From Nitrososphaeraceae archaeon (GTDB taxonomy: Archaea > Thermoproteota > Nitrososphaeria > Nitrososphaerales > Nitrososphaeraceae): a stretch of DNA of 64,000 nucleotides. Every line of letters starts with the position of its first letter. Within the stretch, counting starts at the first letter, position 1. Shown here piece by piece: positions 27,243-36,851 of the stretch. Where the stretch lies: assembly GCA_031316115.1 (NCBI GenBank), contig JALDRC010000003.1, positions 124,001 through 188,000 of the forward strand, read 5' to 3'. The translations under genes and the position numbers were made by a program. The notes beneath the pieces are model-generated. The model worked only from the letters and a program-made list of their open reading frames with translations, was not told the DNA's origin and searched no databases.

Positions 27243-28632
27243 TGGTCTGGACCCATTAAAAATGAGAACACCTTGTAATGGAGACTTTTTTACTCCTAAC
27301 AGTGTGAATAGAGGAGGTCAGACAGATGCAAGGTGTTAGTAAAAACAACAACCACAACAGCAATACTAAGAGTAGAAGATGGACACCAGAAGACAAGACA
27401 AGGATTGTAATGGAATCACTGACTACAAACATCACAGTAGCAGAAATATGTAGAAAGTACAATCTAAATCCAAATGTGTTCTATAACTGGAAACAGAAAT
27501 TCATAGAAGGTGGTAAGAGTGCATTGTCAGGTACCAGTAAAGATACAATAACCAAGGATCTGGAAACAGAAAATGAACGTCTAAAGAGTATATTTGTTGA
27601 ACAGACAATAGCAATAGATGCTTTTAAAAAAACGTTAGAAACAGGAAGGAAAGGTTAGCAGTGGTAATGATAATAATAAACCAAAACAACACCACACCAA
27701 GAAGGATTAGCATTAGAAAGGCACTGAGATATTCTGGCTGTAGTAAAAATATTTACTACGGAAATAAAGGTAACAGATATGCTATTGCTACTGCAGTAAC
27801 TGCAGTAACTGCAGCAACGCCATCAACAACAAGGACAGAACAAGAGATACAAAAAATATCACTGCAAAGACCAACTTATGGTACCAGAAGAATGGCTGCA
27901 ATGCTGACAAGAGTATTAGGAATACCTGTCAACAGGAAGAAGGCATAAAGAATCTTCAGAAAGATGGGTTACATCACGCCATCTAAAAGTAAGAAGGAAA
28001 TCTCACGTTCAAAAGTACCCAATGTAAAAGCAAATAGACCAAATCTGGTATGGGAAGCAGATCTTACCTACGTACATTGTGGTATTGATGGATGGGGCTA
28101 CCTTTTCAATGTGTTTGATATATTTACAAGAGAATGGGTTGGCTACTGTTGGATCTGTCTGCAGTAAAGGAAGATGCAATAATTGCGATAGAAAATGCAC
28201 TTGTAACACACAAGGATATCGTACCTGAAAACTTGATTATCAGAACAGACAACGGTTCACTGTATACAAGCAAAGCATTTAGAAAATCTATATCTGTACT
28301 AGGATTGAAACTGGAACATATCTATTACAATACACCAGAACAAAACGGACACATTGAATCGTTTCACAAGACACTAAAGAAAGAATATATCTGGTCAAAT
28401 GATTTCCAAAATTATCAGGAAGCAGAATCAGCAATCAATGATGAGTTCACTGATTACAACCAGAACAGAATACATTCTTCATTGGGATATCTATCACCAT
28501 GTGAGTTTATTTCAAAATTGAAAGGACAACATGAGAAAGAAAAGGAGAAGGTGATAAATATTGGTAATGAAAGAAAATATCAGTATCTATATGAAAATGA
28601 GAAAAGTGTTCCTAAAAACATGGGTCCAGTCA
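27243..28632 (+). mobile_element. IS3-family insertion sequence, degenerate
   Basis: The element has inverted ends: tggtctggacccat at the left and the reverse complement of atgggtccagtca at the right, extending inward to a shared GAACAC block. A 3-bp direct repeat AGT flanks both ends (27240-27242 and 28633-28635), the usual IS3 target duplication. Inside are orfA and a broken orfB in the -1 frame. It lies next to an older transposase remnant between the CoA operon and the solute-binding protein gene. Confidence 0.85.
27326..27658 (+). CDS. IS3-family transposase OrfA
   Basis: A 110-aa protein with the helix-turn-helix of IS3 OrfA (RWTPEDKTRIVMES...NITVAEICRKYNLNPNVFYNWKQKF, about residues 22-60) and a C-terminal leucine-zipper-like segment (LETENERLKSIFVEQTIAI). 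It binds the terminal repeats and is normally fused to OrfB by ribosomal frameshifting. A run of seven A residues at 27626-27632 near its end would allow the -1 shift; reading on from there in the -1 frame gives KNVRNRKERLAVV and runs into orfB without a stop. Confidence 0.85.
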   Translation: MQGVSKNNNHNSNTKSRRWTPEDKTRIVMESLTTNITVAEICRKYNLNPNVFYNWKQKFIEGGKSALSGTSKDTITKDLETENERLKSIFVEQTIAIDAFKKTLETGRKG

Positions 28633-28649
28633 AGTCAAATATATATTAA
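27661..28649 (+). pseudogene. IS3-family transposase OrfB, interrupted
   Basis: The DDE integrase half of the transposase, in the -1 frame relative to orfA. It reads through QRPTYGTRRMAAML, then a TAA at 27946-27948, continues in the same frame with RPNLVWEADLTYVHCG (first catalytic Asp) and VFDIFTREWVGY, and then loses frame near 28145-28152. The remainder carries IIRTDNGSLYTSKAFRK (second Asp), YYNTPEQNGHIESFHKTLKKEY (catalytic Glu) and NQNRIHSSLGYLSP. At least one stop and one frameshift make it inactive. Length is otherwise normal. Confidence 0.85.
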
Positions 28650-28917
28650 AGATATAAATATGTTATAAATTTGATAAATATCGTCAGAACACAACATAGT
28701 TTAACTGTGAACTTTGGATGCATTTGAAAGAGAATTATAAAATTCAAGTCACCGGTATGAAATAAAAATAAAAATATTATGTTCCAACTCGCTTTAGAAA
28801 AAAATCTAGTTCTATATATATCATATTATAATTGATAATATCCTTCTGTATATTATCTTCCTAAAGTAATAATAATTTAGTTCTAGGTATCATATTCCTT
28901 AATCAAAGAGAGAATAA

Positions 28918-31296
28918 TTATGTGGTTACTAACAATAAATTATCTAAAACAACAGGTCGTAATGCGTCTTGTGTATTTGCGAAAATTTTTAACGTTACCG
29001 GTCCCACGGTCAAGTTTTTAGTAATGTCTTCATTTAATATAATTGAAAATGAACCATTTTGATCATTTATCCTAGTTGCCTGTCCGCTATTGATTACGTT
29101 ACCAGAATAGTCTATTAAAAAATAAAAAATTGAAAGATTTGATTCAGGAATATTATCAGAAAATGATTGAAAATTAATTATTTTTTCTTCTCCAATCTTT
29201 ATGTATTTAGAATGTGTAAAATTTTTAAGTTCTAGTGTTTTAGGTTTTTCTAGGTGGGACCAATATCCCTGTTCAAAAGGATATGTACTATCGCGAAAGG
29301 CTTTAATTTCCATAGTCCTTCCTGATGGATTATATCTATCCAAGAAAAAAGGACCGTTGCTTATCACTGCATGTTGCCTATCTTCAATCCATTTTATACT
29401 CGCATCATATCTTTTTATAGCCTCATCTAGTGTCACTATATTTTTTAATGGTAATGGAATAAATTTTTCATCTTTCATTTTGATCAATTCCTTTTTTATT
29501 AAATTAGCATGTTCTGGTATAATTAATGACAACCAATCAGCATTCTTTGTAATTGCTTGAGATTTAGAGTATGAAAGAAGATTCGAGAGAACTAACCTTT
29601 CTGTAGCAGCCGTGATTTCCCATGGTTCTTGTGGCCATAATCCTGCATTTCCAGCTATTTCATTCTTATCAAAATGCCATATGTCTATAAATGATTCTAC
29701 TGTATCATCGGATAAAAATCTAAAACCTTTGTATAAAGGCAGGGCTACTTTCACTCTAGAGGTATATTCTGGATCTTTTGTGAGATCATCAACACCGTCA
29801 TCTGATCCCCATTCGAACATGAAATACAAGGAGTATAGAAGATCTGCTTTATCCATTGGAATACCATGATGCCAATTTGAATAGAGTATTTTATAAGTTA
29901 CCTTACTAAGAGAGTTTGAGTCTTCCCCTGCATTTGTCCAACCAGATTTGCTATCCCAAATTATTGCTTGTGGGTCAACTTCAAGTTTATCATAAGGACC
30001 TAATGTGGTAACGTTTAAGATATCATTTCTCATGGAGATTACTTCACCTGTAAAAGGATGTCTAAGGATAGAACTATCTGCGATATTAGAATAGATATTT
30101 GTGCTGTAGGTATCGCTAAATCCGCCAACCGAATTCCATGCTCCTTGATAAATCTGTTTGACGCCTATATTAAGAGAATTTGTTTTATTAGATTGAGCAT
30201 TGAGTAATGAATACTTGTTAGTTATTCCCCCTCCAAAATCATTTACCAATCCTGAGACAGAAGATGAAGCAGCGAAGGGGTCAATATTATTCACCAAGAA
30301 AATCCTTACTGATTCTTCAATTCCCATTTTGGTAGCATATTTTAATAAATTATTCCTTTCGTATTCTGATGTAAAATTTGAAAATACTAATTTTTGAGTT
30401 ACATCATCCAAAGTCGCGTTTTGGTATTGCCAAAATCCAGGATTTTGGTACCCTGGCATGTTAGCATACCAAGGAGCATAAAATTGAGCCGTATTTCCAT
30501 CGTTATATCTCGAAAAAGCATTACTTGTAAATGCCTCTGTATATGCATGCCATTGAAGTTCTCTGGGATCGGAATTTTGTAAAACCCTCAAAGATTTATT
30601 TAAATCTCCATAATCTTTGATAATTTTGAAACCTATTTTACTCAACTCTGATGAAATTAGTTCACCAAGTATTTTCCGTTGCTGGTCATCACTGCGAATT
30701 AGAACCTTTAATGTAATTGGCTTATCTTTAAAATACCATTTATTATCCTTAAAAATGGCTCCGTTGTACTCTAAAACATCTTTAATTATCTCGAAAGCAT
30801 ATTCAGGATCATAATGAAATCCGTATGATTCGATGATATCCATAATAACAGGATAATCTGGAGAAAATATGCCTAATGAATCATATAAAGGAAACCCATA
30901 GCCTTGTAATATTTCATTAGAAATAAAGTTCCTATTGATAAGATAATTCATAGCGTATCTTACTTCGCGAAATTCAAATGGATTCAGAGTTTCATTTCCT
31001 CCCGGTGCCGGGTTGAGAAGTAATCCGAAGGTTCCAGACACTTTATCGTATAAGCTAATATCAGAACGGGCAAGAATCTCAGGTACTAGATCTAATGGGA
31101 TACGAAAGTAATAGATATCTAGATTACCAGACTTGATTTCCTCCAAAGCAACATTTTCGTCAAGATAGTGAATAAACTTTATGCTATCTAGATACGGACC
31201 TTTAATAGATTCAGAATCTAAACAATATGATTTTGTAGTAATAAATAAAATACACGGTGTTAAAATCAATAATACTTTTAGTATATTTCCAACCAT
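28918..31296 (-). CDS. Exported ABC-type solute-binding protein, family 5 (peptide/opine/nickel type)
   Basis: A 792-aa protein with a signal peptide (residues 5-24) and the long bilobal fold of family 5 solute-binding proteins. The first lobe shows YFRIPLDLVPEIL, FREVRYAMNYLINRNFI and GYGFPLYDSLGIF; later segments include SNWHHGIPMDKADLLYSLYFMFEWG and NGPFFLDRYNPSGR. It is longer than the usual 500-600 residues because of insertions and a beta-rich C-terminal domain (about 700-790, FSIILNEDITKNLTVGPVTLKIFA). No lipobox cysteine or permease genes lie nearby, so the ligand is unknown. The upstream gene is TFB on the same strand. Confidence 0.85.
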   Translation of the reverse strand: MVGNILKVLLILTPCILFITTKSYCLDSESIKGPYLDSIKFIHYLDENVALEEIKSGNLDIYYFRIPLDLVPEILARSDISLYDKVSGTFGLLLNPAPGGNETLNPFEFREVRYAMNYLINRNFISNEILQGYGFPLYDSLGIFSPDYPVIMDIIESYGFHYDPEYAFEIIKDVLEYNGAIFKDNKWYFKDKPITLKVLIRSDDQQRKILGELISSELSKIGFKIIKDYGDLNKSLRVLQNSDPRELQWHAYTEAFTSNAFSRYNDGNTAQFYAPWYANMPGYQNPGFWQYQNATLDDVTQKLVFSNFTSEYERNNLLKYATKMGIEESVRIFLVNNIDPFAASSSVSGLVNDFGGGITNKYSLLNAQSNKTNSLNIGVKQIYQGAWNSVGGFSDTYSTNIYSNIADSSILRHPFTGEVISMRNDILNVTTLGPYDKLEVDPQAIIWDSKSGWTNAGEDSNSLSKVTYKILYSNWHHGIPMDKADLLYSLYFMFEWGSDDGVDDLTKDPEYTSRVKVALPLYKGFRFLSDDTVESFIDIWHFDKNEIAGNAGLWPQEPWEITAATERLVLSNLLSYSKSQAITKNADWLSLIIPEHANLIKKELIKMKDEKFIPLPLKNIVTLDEAIKRYDASIKWIEDRQHAVISNGPFFLDRYNPSGRTMEIKAFRDSTYPFEQGYWSHLEKPKTLELKNFTHSKYIKIGEEKIINFQSFSDNIPESNLSIFYFLIDYSGNVINSGQATRINDQNGSFSIILNEDITKNLTVGPVTLKIFANTQDALRPVVLDNLLLVTT

Positions 31297-31332
31297 GATC
31301 AGAAGATTAGTTACTAGATAGGAAAAATGATT

Positions 31333-32247
31333 TTATAATTTTAAATGCATTTTTAGGCCTTTGTATCTATTTCTGATAGTTACCTCTGTCACACCAGCTG
31401 CTTCTGCAACATCCTTTTGTGTTTTATTTTCTCCATTCATAACACAAGCTACGTAAAGGGCCGCTGCAGCTAACCCCATTGGATCTTTTCCGGCAGAAAT
31501 TTTTCCTTCTTCTGCTTTTTTTAATATTTCCAATGCTTTACGTTTAGTTTTTTCGGATAAACCCGCTTTACTAGCGATTCTTGCTACACATTTGACTGGA
31601 TCTACAACTGGCATACGCAAGTCTAATTCTCTAATTAATAGTCGATAACATCTTGCTACATCTTTTTTCTTGATATTACTAGCATTTGCGATATCTTTCA
31701 GTGTTCTAGGGGTTTCAGTATCCCTGCAGGCAGCATATAATGCTGCTGCAACTAAAGCAGAAATTGATCGTCCTCTAACAAGACCTTTTTCAAGAGCTTT
31801 ACGATAAACATATGCTGCTTTTTCTATTACAGCATCTCCTACTGCTAATTTATCTTTTAATCTGTCTAATTCACTGAATGCCTGCCTAAAATTACGGTCT
31901 ACAGGTTCATGAACTTGACTTCTACTGTCCCATGTTCGTAATCTTTCTATGGTACTTTTCATGGATGAAGACAAGGGTTTACCTGATGCATCCTTGTCTA
32001 CAGGGCCAATTATTGTAGCTAAGCCCATATCATGCATAGCGAGTGAAGTAGGAATTCCCGCCCTGCTTCTATCTTCATGCTCCTCTTTAGAAAAAGCTCT
32101 CCATTCAGGTCCTGTTTCTTCGATTCTCTCGTTTATTACAAATCCACAGTTACCACAGAACATCTCACCTGTAGAATTATCAGTTACCATAGGACCTTTG
32201 CCACATCTGGGACATCGGTCGCCAAATAACGAAATATCTTTAACCAT
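31333..32247 (-). CDS. tfb: Transcription initiation factor IIB
   Basis: A 304-aa archaeal TFB. The N-terminal zinc ribbon has C12xxC15 and C31xxC34, followed by the B-finger/linker region around GPEWRAFSKEEHEDRSRAGIP, and two cyclin-like repeats (about 110-205 and 205-300) containing AALYAACRDTETPRTLKDIA and AALYVACVMNGENKTQKDVAEAAGVTEVTIRNRYK. It bridges TBP-TATA to RNA polymerase. Thaumarchaea usually carry several TFB paralogues; whether this is the general one is not decided here. Confidence 0.96.
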   Translation of the reverse strand: MVKDISLFGDRCPRCGKGPMVTDNSTGEMFCGNCGFVINERIEETGPEWRAFSKEEHEDRSRAGIPTSLAMHDMGLATIIGPVDKDASGKPLSSSMKSTIERLRTWDSRSQVHEPVDRNFRQAFSELDRLKDKLAVGDAVIEKAAYVYRKALEKGLVRGRSISALVAAALYAACRDTETPRTLKDIANASNIKKKDVARCYRLLIRELDLRMPVVDPVKCVARIASKAGLSEKTKRKALEILKKAEEGKISAGKDPMGLAAAALYVACVMNGENKTQKDVAEAAGVTEVTIRNRYKGLKMHLKL

Positions 32248-32409
32248 TCATTTCACCATAAAGTTTTTTAATAACTTGATCAGTATTATTTATGTTTTAT
32301 TCTATTATATAAACATTCTCATAAATGATACAAATAATTTCAATAATATATACAATATTGAAGAATTGAGTAATGAAATCTAAAATATTCCGATAACTGA
32401 TCCAATCGA

Positions 32410-32718
32410 CTATTGTACTTCTATCGCCTGTTCATTAAATCCTTTCTTGACGAGGTATCCTTTCACGTCATCTCTATGGTCACCCTGAAGCATGATAAAT
32501 CCATCTTTGGCAGTTCCACCACATGCAAACTGACTTTTTAGTTCTTTAACGATTGAATGCATATTGCTGACTTTTGGATCGATTCCTTCTATCAGAGTAG
32601 TAGTCTTAGAAAATCTTCTGGTTTCAAGGCGGACTATGATTCTTGTCTCCTCTTTTTCTAGTTCACCACAGGGACATAAATCATCTGGTAATCCACATTT
32701 TTTACAAATAACCGCCAT
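32410..32718 (-). CDS. Translation initiation factor aIF1 (SUI1 family)
   Basis: A 102-aa protein with the SUI1 fold: RIIVRLETRRFSKTTTLIEG, LKSQFACGGTAKDGFIMLQGDHRDDV and a C-terminal KKGF segment. Before it comes a zinc-knuckle-like motif C5xxC8 ... CPC (C15, C17), typical of archaeal aIF1/eIF1-like proteins. It promotes start-codon selection on the small ribosomal subunit. It is a single gene divergent from Sec61beta. Confidence 0.94.
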   Translation of the reverse strand: MAVICKKCGLPDDLCPCGELEKEETRIIVRLETRRFSKTTTLIEGIDPKVSNMHSIVKELKSQFACGGTAKDGFIMLQGDHRDDVKGYLVKKGFNEQAIEVQ

Positions 32719-32851
32719 ATTTTATTTCTTTATTCTTTCCTTACCTTATTAAGCCTTACCAGTAAATAATTTTCTAGCGGACTATATTTTTTATTAAAAT
32801 AAAAAAACTAAATCGATAGCTATTTATTTAATATTGCGACATAAATAAGAA

Positions 32852-33019
32852 TTGAGTAGCAAAAAGAAGAATGCCCCGTTGCCGGCTTCAAGCGCAGGTT
32901 TATTAAGATTTTTTGAAGATGAGACCAAAGGGGTAAAAGTAAAGCCTGAAATAATTTTGGCCCTTACTGGAGCTCTTATAGGTGGATCTATACTTATTAG
33001 AGTCATTTTTCCTGTTTAA
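32852..33019 (+). CDS. Preprotein translocase subunit Sec61beta (SecG)
   Basis: A 55-aa gene too short for most ORF finders, with a TTG start at 32852 and TAA at 33017-33019. The product reads SSKKKNAPLPASSAGLLRFF, then EDETKGVKVKPEI and one membrane span (ILALTGALIGGSILIRVIF). The AGLLRFFEDET-KG-KV-P pattern is diagnostic of archaeal Sec61beta, a small partner of SecY in protein export. The DUF2070 gene starts 2 bases (GTG) or 14 bases (ATG) after its stop, so the two are one operon. Confidence 0.92.
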   Translation: MSSKKKNAPLPASSAGLLRFFEDETKGVKVKPEIILALTGALIGGSILIRVIFPV

Positions 33020-33021
33020 TA

Positions 33022-34791
33022 GTGGCTCAAATAATGAGCGAGGACCTTGACAATGTTTCTGATATTCACAAGCGATGGTCATTAACAAGAATTAATTTTT
33101 CTTCATATAAAATATCTTTAATAATTTCTTTAACTAGCTCATTTGTAATAATTTCTTTAACTGGTATCTATTTCGACCAGGATTTCCTGCATATATTTAT
33201 CTATTTAACTTTTGGATTATGTTTTGTATTAACCAGTTATTTTATGGATTTTTACTTGTTACAGGGAAGTCCTGTTAATAATTTTTCAAAGATTTTGCAT
33301 GTATCTGCATTTTCTAATTTACTTTGGATGACAATTTTGATATTTGGAATCATGTCATATATCATTTTTAAAAAAGATGGTATTCCATCTGGTTACATAA
33401 TAGAAGGAATGATGTTAGCTATTGGATTAAGGATAGGAATTTTCACTTCCGTTTTTGGGGCTGAATTAAAAAAAGCAATACTAGTTGGAATAATTCAACC
33501 TATAATTTTGGTAAGTATTATAACACCGTTAGATTACTTTATTTATTTAACAAAACCTCTTGATATATGTTTTGGTTTGATTATTATAGGCCTGGGTATT
33601 GCATGGGCAATCTTTGCTAATAGATCTGGGCGACCTAATATTGAAAGTACCTTTTCTATTTTACAAGCTTTTCTTTCAGCCTGGACTGAAAATAAAGTAA
33701 AAGATATTGAAAAAATATTAGTATCCAAATCAATAGAAACATCAGTGTTTACTAGAATTTTAAGATTTAAAGATGATGGTAAGGAGATAAATTTAATCTT
33801 ACCTGAAATCCATCCAGGCCCGTTTAAATCAATTGGTGGAAGTAATTTATCACATAGGCTTTGGAAATATTTTAATTATAAAGCAATAGTTTTCCATACT
33901 CCTTCAGACCATTCAGTAAATATTCCATCTTATGAAGAAGTATTAAAATATCTCAAATCATTGTCTATATATGACATTATTCAGAATGGCAACACCTGTT
34001 CCCTCCCTTTAAAGACAAGAAATGGAGATGTAACTTGTACTGGAATTGCATTTGGAGACATACCTCTAATAATGTTATCAAATTCACCCTCAGGCATGGA
34101 TGATATTCCAGAAGTATTACAAGTAGATCTCGAGAGATACTCAAAAAGCATAGGATTTAAACAAATTTTAATGGTAGATAGTCACAATGCAATGGGAAGA
34201 AAGTTAAATGAAATCGAATATAATAAAATGCTTGATATCGCAAAAAAATGTTTGGAAAAACTCCAGAATTCCTTGCAAACAAATTTCAAAGTAAGCATTG
34301 CAAATAGTAGAGAAATATTCAATAATCTGAATTATATAGATGTAGGAAAAGCAGGATTATCAATCTTTCTGATCGAAATTCTAAACAGACGGTATGTATT
34401 AGGTTGGACTGACTCAAATAATATGAAAAATGGATTAAGAGAACATATCATTAGTAAACTTGAACAAAAAGGCGTATATGTTTTGGATATTTGTACCTCT
34501 GATACCCATGAAAATTCCGGATTTAGAACATCAGAAGGATATTATCCTCTTGGAGAAGTTACAAGTTTTGAAGAGATTACGAATATATTCATTCAATTAT
34601 TATCTGTTGCGGAAAACAATTTGATAGACGCAAAATATCAAATCATAGAAACAAAATCAGTGGTAAAAGTAATGGGTAGAAATCAATTTACAGATTATTC
34701 AAAAGCGTTAAATAAATCAATGAATTTAACCAAGGTTTTTTTGGGGGTTACATTTATAGTAATTGTGTTAATGTTGATATTTACAACATAA
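33022..34791 (+). CDS. DUF2070-family membrane protein
   Basis: A 589-aa protein with six or so membrane spans in the first 190 residues (for example ISLIISLTSSFVIISLTG, HIFIYLTFGLCFVLTSYF), a large soluble domain, and a final span at the C-terminus (VFLGVTFIVIVLMLIF). The soluble part has conserved-looking acidic and His motifs: LPEIHPGPFKSIGGSNLSH, FHTPSDHSVNIPSY, MVDSHNAMG and DICTSDTHENSGF, suggesting a metal-dependent hydrolase-like site. DUF2070 is archaeal and its biochemical role is not established. The start may be GTG 33022 or ATG 33034 (MSEDLDNV). Confidence 0.88.
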   Translation: MAQIMSEDLDNVSDIHKRWSLTRINFSSYKISLIISLTSSFVIISLTGIYFDQDFLHIFIYLTFGLCFVLTSYFMDFYLLQGSPVNNFSKILHVSAFSNLLWMTILIFGIMSYIIFKKDGIPSGYIIEGMMLAIGLRIGIFTSVFGAELKKAILVGIIQPIILVSIITPLDYFIYLTKPLDICFGLIIIGLGIAWAIFANRSGRPNIESTFSILQAFLSAWTENKVKDIEKILVSKSIETSVFTRILRFKDDGKEINLILPEIHPGPFKSIGGSNLSHRLWKYFNYKAIVFHTPSDHSVNIPSYEEVLKYLKSLSIYDIIQNGNTCSLPLKTRNGDVTCTGIAFGDIPLIMLSNSPSGMDDIPEVLQVDLERYSKSIGFKQILMVDSHNAMGRKLNEIEYNKMLDIAKKCLEKLQNSLQTNFKVSIANSREIFNNLNYIDVGKAGLSIFLIEILNRRYVLGWTDSNNMKNGLREHIISKLEQKGVYVLDICTSDTHENSGFRTSEGYYPLGEVTSFEEITNIFIQLLSVAENNLIDAKYQIIETKSVVKVMGRNQFTDYSKALNKSMNLTKVFLGVTFIVIVLMLIFTT

Positions 34792-35329
34792 AATTTAATC
34801 AGATTGAATTGCATATAATTTATATATAGGTTATTTGTGTCTATTTTAAAAATAATTTCAGATAGAAAATCTAGCCTTAATGTATTTAAACGAATCAAAT
34901 TCTCCAAATCTACAGATGCAATTTAACTATGAGTTTTCGATTCATTGTTTTTCAGATTCTCTTAATATAGAACCATTCCGACTACAATAGCAAATGAAAC
35001 TTTTCTGATATTTCACATTATACATATACAGAGACAATTTTATCCAATTGTTAAACTAAGAAAAAACTAAAAGAGCCTTGCAATTTATCATAGGAGCCAC
35101 CATATAAAGAAACAGATGAGTTAACCAAGTTCTATTATGATTAAATAAAAGGTAAGGTATTATGAGTTCCAAGTACTTAGAGAATAATTGGTATCTCAAG
35201 TTCTCGTAAGAACCTAACCCCAAAGCCAACAATAAGGGAATAAGCAACAACTATAGCAAGCAGCCCATATCCAAGACATGCCCGAACGGTTTAGACAATT
35301 GCCGTTATTGGTATGGGCTGGTTCTATTT
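34792..35329. other. Gene-free stretch at the left edge of the decayed element region
   Basis: About 540 bases with stops in all frames. It starts the roughly 9-kb low-coding region between DUF2070 and the Tsr3 gene. I see no tRNA, direct repeat matching the right edge, or intact gene here. Confidence 0.4.
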
Positions 35330-35550
35330 AAAATTACATTTTATAGATCCAGACGGAATGCAATTTTTGCCTTAATCATAAGGGTGATCGCACAGCAATA
35401 AAAAAAATAATGAAAACATACCATTTCACTTCAAGCAAACAATTTATGAATCACAACAGAAATACAGACACTTAATTTTGAAAGCAACTAGTATATAAGT
35501 AAATTTTCCCTGGTTATAAGGTTTGGCTTGTTTTAGGCTTTAAATATTTA
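35330..35550 (+). pseudogene. Terminase-like large-subunit fragment, copy A
   Basis: The plus strand reads ENIPFHFKQTIYESQQKYRHLILKATS before a stop, then FPWL and GLACF with further stops. This matches the fragment of copy B (38400-38490), which reads FDYQQIVFDAQESHRHLFILKAT followed by the MAWLALK segment, at the position just before Walker A. Only the N-terminal region survives; the sequence stops a few bases before an integrase fragment on the other strand, so the middle of the element was deleted. Confidence 0.55.
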
Positions 35551-35555
35551 TACCT

Positions 35556-35801
35556 TTAAACTAGAACTTCACAAGTTAAAATGGAACCATGATTATTATC
35601 ATTTTTTGCACATAATAAACAGTCATGTTTTGAACCTAATGGATGTTGCTCTTGTATCCACTCTTTGATACATCGTAACGTACATATCAAAGGTATTGTC
35701 TTTATACCGGTATTACTACTCCCTATGCTTTCCAAATAATATTGGAGACCGTCTTTAGTTGTATCGAACACTAAATTTTGATGGTTAGTGGAGTATAGCA
35801 A
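35556..35801 (-). pseudogene. Tyrosine recombinase fragment, copy A
   Basis: An 81-codon remnant whose sequence LVFDTTKDGLQYY ... IKTIPLICTLRCIKEWIQEQHPLGS ... KNDNNHGSILT lines up with the integrase at 42017-43368 (LEFNTIKDGKHQY ... PRTVPLIDALPYVKECIQ ... SKDNNYGSGLT). Both the upstream half and the catalytic HxxR...Tyr end are missing. The conserved TVPLI/TIPLI strand is typical of archaeal XerC/SSV-type recombinases. It is a dead copy. Confidence 0.6.
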
Positions 35802-36130
35802 AAGTAGAAAATGTCAATGTATGATTACAACTGATTCTTTTTAAAGGGAAATGCTTTAGAAATATAATATTCTCTCGTTTATCCCTTATTGCCCTGTAAT
35901 TATAAGAGTTTTTCTGCTTGGAGCCTTTTTGATTACATTATTACAATCATTTGCTTCCAGTATAATCTGAGCCGAAATGATAATATATTGATCCAAAAAA
36001 ACTTGACCGTAGGGCTGTTATCGTATGTATCAGTCCAGCTACTATGAATGTCATTACTATGATTAAGTATTGATGATCTAGAATATATTGTTGAGTCATT
36101 TCCTTAAGATTGATCATCGTTGCTTAAACG
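35802..36130. other. Non-coding or fully decayed sequence
   Basis: About 330 bases that should correspond to the N-terminal half of integrase copy A, but no alignable reading remains in any frame. Confidence 0.35.
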
Positions 36131-36245
36131 TGATACAAATACAAGTGGTTTTATCTTAATAATCTTGATATAATCATTGATATTAAATTTAGTATTTTTG
36201 AAATTATATAACTATAAGTAATACTGACTTTTTGGATATTATCCA

Positions 36246-36527
36246 TTGCTAAATTTGATGGATTTTCAGGATAAAAGGTTATCACGATTTTGTAACTATA
36301 ACTATATACTGTTATCTTGGGTATCTATTACATATGTCACTGTTTTTGTAGTAAGTATTTCTAATCTAGCTCGGATTTCCATATTTAAATTAAATAATTA
36401 TTATTTGAATCCGCATGTCATAACAATATGTGTTAGGAGTAACCGTCAAACATCACCAAAGAGTTCTATGTACAATTTAAGTTTAATAAATTATAATCAA
36501 ATGTTAGTTTTGTTAATTAATATGTAG
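36246..36527 (+). pseudogene. Small membrane-type ORF next to integrase copy A
   Basis: An open frame of 93 codons with a hydrophobic core and the segment KLNNYYLNPHVITICVRSN. The same arrangement occurs at 43515-43751 (KLNNYCWNPHVITTCARSN), and the DNA upstream is also similar, so the two lie at equivalent places in duplicated elements. Some differences fall at third codon positions, which weakly supports coding. Function unknown. Confidence 0.35.
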
Positions 36528-36851
36528 ATCAATAGTGTTATTTTATAAAATTATAAAATAAAAACCAATTATTTTTACTTTAGTATATAATTCAATTAGA
36601 TAGAGAGAACCTCAGACTCTTACTCTTACTCCACAGTAACGATAGAGGCTTAGATTTAAATCCTCTTTATATCTCCAAACTTAGATTATTCTAAATTTGT
36701 TAATAATAATACAAATAATATTAACAAAACACAAAAAATCAGAATATAAAATTATAAAATTATGAAATTGGATTTGTTTTTACTTTGGAATAGACACTAA
36801 TCATTATGTATAGAAAATATAATGGTTAAAAGAAAAAGTTTACTAATTATT
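36528..36851. other. Non-coding AT-rich stretch
   Basis: About 320 bases inside the decayed region, with no readable gene. A short run of actctt repeats near 36615-36635 is unremarkable. Confidence 0.35.
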
